Below are positions 57,975-64,000 of a DNA stretch of 64,000 nucleotides, in pieces (the first letter of the stretch is position 1; each line of letters begins with the position of its first letter). Below the pieces are notes generated by a model. That model was not told the origin of the DNA. It saw only the letters and a list, made by a program, of their open reading frames with translations, and searched no databases. Made by a program: the position numbers and the translations under genes. The DNA comes from Notamacropus eugenii (lineage: Eukaryota; Chordata; Mammalia; Diprotodontia; Macropodidae). The stretch lies in contig NC_092875.1 of assembly GCF_028372415.1 (NCBI RefSeq), positions 433,435,877 to 433,499,876 of the forward strand, in the 5' to 3' direction.

Positions 57975-58080
57975 ATCCATATTTATAGAATATAAAGTAT
58001 GTAGGATGCTTTACACACATGGTCTCAATTTCATCTTCATAAACCCATCAAGCACATTCTATATTATCCTTTTTTTTACA
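57975..58080 (-). repeat. MIR-type SINE 3' part, abutting an inverted MIR
   Basis: TATTTATAGAATATAAAGTATG, AGGATGCTTTACACACATGG, TTTTTTTTACAGATAAG: antisense MIR that stops at GATAAG. Confidence 0.65.
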
Positions 58081-58081
58081 G

Positions 58082-58265
58082 ATAAGCTGGACCTGGAGTC
58101 AGGAGACTTGGCTTTAATTCCCTGCTCTGACACTTAATAGCTTTGTGAGAGTTACACTCTGTGTATGTTTTCTCATCTATAAAATGAGTATGGTAATGCT
58201 TTGTTATATAGAGGAAAATGTGCTACAAATCTTGAAATGCTATTCTAATAAAGTTATTACAGTTA
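58082..58265 (+). repeat. MIR-type SINE
   Basis: Starts directly after the antisense half: CTGGACCTGGAGTCAGGAGAC, TTGGCTTTAATTCCCTGCTC, TTCTCATCTATAAAATGAG, TTCTAATAAAGTTATTACAG. Confidence 0.75.
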
Positions 58266-59583
58266 TATAAAAAGGTGGGAAAACCTTTATCATTTTTGTA
58301 AAGAAATGAAGGGAGGGCTGTGTTGGACACAAATGTGTCAGTATAATCCTTTTCCTTGAACCTCTTCAAATATTACAAAAGAATGAGAAGAATATAAGAT
58401 GAAGAGGAACAAAGAACAAATTGATAAAGTAAATAAAAACTTGGTAAGCATTAAATAGGAATAACATCAGCTGGTAAACTCTTTAAAACACATACTTCTT
58501 GCAAAAGTCCAAGTTAGGGCCAATTAATGATGTCACTGTGGGATCTAAGTAGCATAAAATCAAAGCACTGTGGCTATACACTGGGAAAAATGCAGACTAG
58601 GTAATATCTTTAGGGAAAAGAATTTAATATAAGCTAATTAAGATACTAGAGGTATATTCTGGAAGCCAGGATAATGAGAAAATAAAGCTAGAAAACTAAA
58701 TTAGATGAATGAAGAAAAAGCCTGTGACAGATTTGGAAGTTGTCATGCTTTAATAGTATGTTGTTAATTAAGGAATTTATCGTATCCGTTTTACATTTTA
58801 TTAGCTATTGATTTTTTAAAGCCATCATCAAGTTGTGTTCAGACCTTGTTTAAACTCTTTTTTTTAACCTTTTAAGGCAATAAATAGAATCTCATAAAAT
58901 ATCCCTGGATACTAGAAAAAAAAGCAAATGTGGAGAAGAATGACAAGTCTTAACCACCTATGGGGAGGGGCAGCTAATGCTTCAATGTTGATAATTATCA
59001 ATGCAAAGGAGAAAAGCAACAGTTCCATTATCATTAGTTGTGAAGGAAGGGAAGAGAAGAGAAGGATTTACTACAGAAAGTTAAAAAAAAAAGTGAAGAT
59101 GCATAGAGACAGATAACTAAAATTTGTACAATACCTCAGAGGTCAAAACCAAAATATTGAAAAAGTTCATCTTGATCAAAGAATAGACTAGGTAAATAAA
59201 TGGCAACCAAAGATTGTGAGATTTGTAATAAACAGTTTTCATGGAAATTTATAAGGTCTAATATAAATCTACCACGTTAGATCTATATTTAGATTTTTAT
59301 TTTAATTTATTATAGCACATAGTGATAATAAATTATAATTTATACATCATTTATATTTATATTTAGATACCATGTTAGATCTAACAAAATCTACCATTCT
59401 AGAGTTAATATTAAGATACTTTGTGTAAAATACAGTAATTTTTTAGCTTTTCTCTCCAATAATTCCTTACTATAATCTTGTTGCTGATTAGAGTCTTGAT
59501 TATTTTCTAAGTTTCAATATTTGCTGACTTACACATACTAACGACTCAAAATTCATAATACTATATGCTATATCACAAAATCA

Positions 59584-59715
<132 letters not shown>

Positions 59716-59869
59716 CTAAAATTAAATTTCAAAAGTGTTAATGATATTAATTTCTCAGATATACTGTAATATTATGTTTTTTCAATTACATATATGTACA
59801 GATTAATACACAGAATGTTCAAAAGGTTATTTTTACAAATAGCAAACTTTGTTTAGTTTTTTTTCCCCT

Positions 59870-60079
59870 TTACAAATCAACACTCATATTTGTAGCTCTA
59901 AGATTAGCAGGTAGTTTCTTTACTGGTCTGTTGAAATGCTCTTTCTGGTGAGTCCACTTGTGTCCTGGCTTTCTGGACAGGGGTAGGCTGCTTAAGTGTG
60001 GAAGTATCATTTCAGACCCAAATGCAAAAGAATCAGCGAAGTAGCCTAATGCCCTTCTTTTATTATCCTGTGTCTCCAC
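59870..60079 (-). other. Unidentified 69-codon open frame inside WDR7 intron
   Basis: A minus-strand ATG frame with balanced, protein-like composition (contains ALGYFADSFAFGSEMILPHL, ends NMSVDL). Immediately upstream, another frame reads GKPFGLTKDTEESGDTG before stops, as if a longer reading frame were broken by a shift near 60065. It sits about 155 bp before the WDR7 acceptor on the same strand. I do not recognise the protein. It could be a processed-pseudogene scrap, an old repeat, or chance. No poly(A) tail or target duplication is obvious. Confidence 0.2.
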
Positions 60080-62014
60080 TTTCTTCAGTGTCTTTGGTTA
60101 AACCAAAGGGTTTTCCATTTTAGACCTTTTTAAAAGCCTCTGAATAAGAGACTATTTTTACAATAATTAACGAGATCATCTAATTCCTTTGCAAAAATTA
60201 TTTTGATTCTAACAAAATAATCTGACACCTGTACATTAATTAATGCTCATGAGTAAAAACATTTTTAAATTAGTTATATTTAATGATAGCTAATATAATT
60301 GATAATAGTTAAGATGCTTATGTAGGGATCTAGATACCTCGTAATTCCCAACCAAACATAGCATGTCAATATTCTGGGAGTGAGTTACATAGGAAAAAAT
60401 TTGATAATTTTAAATAAATGCTATATTTTTACAAATTAAATGTGTATTATATATATGCAAGCAAAACATACATATTTGAAATATACCATATACCATATTA
60501 TGCATTTGTATGGCACCTATGTAGTTATATATAAACAGATCTACTTTACACATGTATAGTGATGATGAATACATATTCATATTGTAGTATTGTTGTGAAG
60601 CCCAGTAACTATGTAAATGAACATTAAAAACAAATTAATAACCACAAATAATCAGACAAGTAACCATGAACAGTGAAAATGAATTTGAGTAAAACTTTGA
60701 TTAAAGAACTTTGCTGAAAAATATGATCAATACTTCTAACCCCAGTGGTTTTAATAATTACAGAAAACAGCAGAACAACAAAAAGGTAAGTACCACATCG
60801 TTTTAATTAAAGACAAGACTATAAATAAAACTTCTTGAAAATTTAAAAACCAACTGTTATAGAATATGTTAATTATATTGCCTCCTTAAGGTGGTCCCAT
60901 GTAATCTACTATGAATCTAAAGCTTTAACAGCAAAATTAGACAGAATCCATCATCTGCCTTTACATATCAGAAATTCAGGAGTTCATTAAAATGTTTAAA
61001 ATTATAGGTGGAAGAGGGAAAGAAAAATGAGCATAAGAACTTTCCTAAGATACCTTTGAATATCATTTTACTATGTCACTTGTTTTTCAAGGCACAGTAG
61101 AAACAAAATTATTCCTCAAGGTGTACATTTATTCCAAACAGGAAACAATCATTAAGAGGGCTGTGACAACAGAATCTGAGCTATTTATAAGTTGAGTACA
61201 TTAGCCAGTGGAGAAGCAGGGAAGAAAATATATTGTAATCCCATATCAGATTGCAAATCTGCCTATATACTGAGTTTGGAAGCATGCCAATTATTTAGAT
61301 GACAGCCTAGTATAACACAAATTTGGTAACTGTCAATGGTACAACCACAGACATGGCCCACAAGATATTGCTCACATTAAATATAACCTAAATAAAAATT
61401 TATAAAACACTATATATTGCTGAAAGTCATACAGACCTATCTTGTAAGAATGCTCCTAGTGTGGAAGTTCTTGCCATTTGAAACTCTTTGGTACATCAGG
61501 TGAGTCTGTTACAATTTCAACCTAAGAGGTGCTTCAGCCCTCAGTGTAAAGGATATATTGCTATGGTCTTTTGTCCAGAATCTCTAACTTCTGAGATCTG
61601 TAAGGGCAGGACCTGAACTGACTTTAACCTCTATATTCCTTAATCAGGGATGCAGCTGGGCAAGAATCACAGCAAGCACATAAGTACTTTGCAATAGGAC
61701 AAAATCCAGTGGTTTGGATCTTAAACGCTAGACTGTTAAGAATAGTTCATGCTATCTGGAAAGGCCAAAATAAAGAGAGAGAAGTTTGTTTCTTTGTTTG
61801 CTTTAACATGCAAATGAATATCATGCTTTGCTACTGTATTGGACAAAGGTATTTTTCCCTTGTACAGAGAGAAATGGAACATAAAGAAATTAATATAAGT
61901 CAGGAAGTGCTATTACAAATAAATCAAACTCTTGTTCCTAGCAGGAAACTAAGTGTTCTGTTGTTAAGCATCTCCCTCTCTTAGAAAAGAAACTGATAGA
62001 CAGGATTGGTAATA

Positions 62015-62150
62015 AGAAATGCTTGCACTTACATAACACTTTTTAACAGACATATTTGATGTGCTGTGCAAAGATGATCAATCCCATTTTCAACAGAAGA
62101 AAACAGAAGCATATAATGGTTAGATGGCTTGTCTAGTGTCAACATAAACG
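62015..62150 (-). repeat. MIR-type SINE remnant
   Basis: TTGCACTTACATAACACTTT, TGTGCTGTGCAAAG, CAATCCCATTTTCAACAG, ATGGCTTGTCTAGTGTC. Confidence 0.6.
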
Positions 62151-62824
62151 AGACCATTCTCTTTAAAACTCCAACTCACATGGCCTATCACTCCCTAGGG
62201 TGCTTGCCATTCAGCTTTCAAATGTCAAGCTGGAGGATTAAAACTAAGAAGTAAGACTTTATTATATCTGCTTTGGGGGTTAAATGGTGTAAAAAGGAAG
62301 ACATTTTGTATTATGACAATTGGTATCATATATTGTTGCAAGTAATTATTTAAAAAAACCTAATCCTCAAAGACTGTTTTTTTAAATTCAACAGTGACTA
62401 TTTCAAAATTCCATAAAGAACTAAAATCCTGCTGTTAGTAAGTACTATCACAATGAAAAGTTTTGCAAAAGTCACAGCCTTCACTTCAAATAATTTTTAT
62501 ACCAAGAAAAACTAAAATCTAAAGAATATGGACAGTCCTTTGAATTTCAGGGCAATGGAATATAAATTAAATCACTACAACGTAGAGGTAGAAACTAATG
62601 CTGGAAAAAAAGATTTATAATCTATAGAAGAATTAGCATCCTTTAGAATTAAAGATTTTTTTTTCAAAGTTTTACTTTACATTCTATCAGACCTCTCTCA
62701 TACTCAGTCCTTGGATAAGATAAAATAGTGTGATTTCAAGGATGCAAAATGACTGAGACCCCAAATATCTACTTCCATTGGTTCTAGGTAGTGCTTGAAA
62801 TCATTAGAGTTACTTTTCAGTGCT

Positions 62825-62890
62825 GATTCATTAAGCACTTATTAAGCACCCATTATGTGCAAGGCTGTGAGAACACGAAAAGAAAAATAA
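62825..62890 (-). repeat. L2-type LINE 3' end, antisense
   Basis: TTCATTAAGCACTTATTAAGC, ACCCATTATGTGCAAGGCTG. Confidence 0.6.
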
Positions 62891-63039
62891 TATGCTGTTC
62901 CCTTTCATGTATTCTCGTCCCCCTCCCCCCCTCCGCCATCACACACATTCTGACAATGCACATCAGCAGAAAACATATCACATGCACAAGTACAACCTCT
63001 ACAACTGGTTGTCAAACTCTAAGACTGAGAAAATGAACA

Positions 63040-63245
63040 TGTTTAAGTATGAATGGAAAACATCTTGGATTTGGAGTCTGAGAACCTGACCTTTTATCAA
63101 GGCTCTGGCATTTTCTGCTTGTTTGACCTTGGGCAAGTAATAATTTAACCATACTCTCTGGATCTTAGTTTGCAAAATGAGAGGGGCAGAATAAATGAAT
63201 TCGCAGATCTCTTCCAGGTCCAAAGTGATGATATTCCCTCAAAGG
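63040..63245 (+). repeat. MIR-type SINE
   Basis: TCTTGGATTTGGAGTCTGAG, TTTGACCTTGGGCAAGTAAT, CTTAGTTTGCAAAATGAG, TCTTCCAGGTCCAAAGTG. Confidence 0.75.
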
Positions 63246-63604
63246 ATTTATAACCTAGATATAGGAAAAGCACGTACACACAAACTATAACAGTTTATTT
63301 GAATTAAGTGCCTAGGAGAGGTCTAAACAAAGGACTGTAAGAGTTTGAAGAGAATGGCTCCTTTTGGTTCAGAGTTGAGTGAGTCAAAGAATCAAGAAAG
63401 ACTCCTGATGGCTCCTGAATGGAGTCTTGTACATTAAAAAAATTAACAAGTAAAGGTGGAGGGAGTAGAGAGGGAATTAATTTTAGACATGAAGGCACAA
63501 AAGAAAGGGAAAGCTAAAGCACCTTGCTAAAATATAAAGTCCCTGCTAAAATACAAGTATCCCATCTACCCAGAGTAACAACTTCACATATCATCCCTCA
63601 TTAT

Positions 63605-63800
63605 CACATTTGCAAAACACTAAGGGAATGAGCCACGGACTAGTTGTGAAGTCGGGAAGATGTGGGTTCAATGCTGCTTCAGACATAAGCTGTGAGATTT
63701 GAGCAAGGGACTTAGCCTCTTTAGTTTTCTCATCTGGAAAATGAGGGGACTGGATCCTATAGTTTCTGAGGTCCCTTTCAGCAACAAATTTATCATCCTA
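63605..63800 (+). repeat. MIR-type SINE
   Basis: GAATGAGCCACGGACTAG, GATGTGGGTTCAATGCTGC, AAGGGACTTAGCCTC, TTTCTCATCTGGAAAATGAGG, TGAGGTCCCTTTCAGC. Confidence 0.75.
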
Positions 63801-63842
63801 AGAACATAAGGACATTTTGATGAAGTCACAGATTTGCCAATT

Positions 63843-63975
63843 CAATGCAATAAATATTTATTAAAATCTTATTATGTGCCAGGCACTGTGCTAAGTGCTG
63901 GGGATATAAATAAGAAAAAGCAAGGCAGTCCCTCGAGCTCAAGGTGTTTACACAAGAGGAAGCATAAAGGGGTGG
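63843..63975 (-). repeat. L2-type LINE 3' end, antisense
   Basis: GCAATAAATATTTATTAAAATC, TTATTATGTGCCAGGCACTG, TGCTAAGTGCTGGGGATATA, GGCAGTCCCTCGAGCTCAAGG. Confidence 0.75.
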
Positions 63976-64000
63976 AGGAACAGGGGAGTACCAGGCTGGG

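Larger units (their letters stand above)
59716..64000 (-). other. WDR7: WDR7 penultimate intron (partial)
   Basis: Sequence upstream of the penultimate exon in gene orientation, running off the window. It contains MIR remnants at 62015-62150, 63040-63245 and 63605-63800, and L2 3' ends at 62825-62890 and 63843-63975. 60130-62010 is AT-rich with no recognised repeat or exon. Confidence 0.8.

Overview
The window is AT-rich, repeat-dense vertebrate nuclear DNA, most likely from a marsupial. The evidence is the repeat mix: tRNA-derived SINEs of marsupial type, RTE-clade LINE remnants, L1 ORF2 remnants with a marsupial-like C-terminus, many old L2 and MIR copies, and hAT-type MITEs. One SINE family carries an RTE-like 3' tail, which I associate with Australian marsupials. 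I cannot name the species.

Only one protein-coding gene is supported: the 3' end of WDR7 (rabconnectin-3 beta), on the minus strand. Two exons are visible. The penultimate coding exon (59611-59715) encodes a WD-repeat segment. The terminal exon carries the last 67 codons (52925-53128) and a 3'UTR of about 2.65 kb ending near 50275 at a canonical poly(A) signal. Between them is a 6.5-kb intron. The rest of the gene lies beyond the right edge, and 59716-64000 is part of the preceding intron.

Positions 1-50270 are intergenic sequence downstream of WDR7. In order: an LTR-like stretch and RTE reverse transcriptase remnants (0.8-2.3 kb); L2 with a hAT MITE inserted, then an RTE 3' end (3.7-5.0 kb); MIR and marsupial SINE copies (6.6-12.9 kb); a GGAA microsatellite (13.4 kb); a conserved-element candidate (13.8-14.5 kb); SINE and L2 fragments (15-17.6 kb); a second conserved-element candidate (17.9-18.1 kb); a palindromic MITE (19.1 kb); RTE endonuclease/RT remnants (21.6-24 kb); a nested L1 block (26.7-32.5 kb); an RTE C-terminal remnant (33.6-34.4 kb); an old L1 3' end (35.9-36.7 kb); L2 fragments (38.3-39.1 and 45.5-48.1 kb); and low-repeat sequence that may hold regulatory elements (48.8-49.6 kb).

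I saw no rRNA, tRNA, CRISPR array, origin, operon or bacterial-type system. The more informative observations are the nested, datable insertions, an apparent SINE/RTE shared tail, several hairpin-forming repeats, a local unclassified repeat pair, and five or six candidate conserved non-coding elements. All repeat names come from reading the sequence, not from a database search, and most repeat boundaries are approximate to tens of bases.
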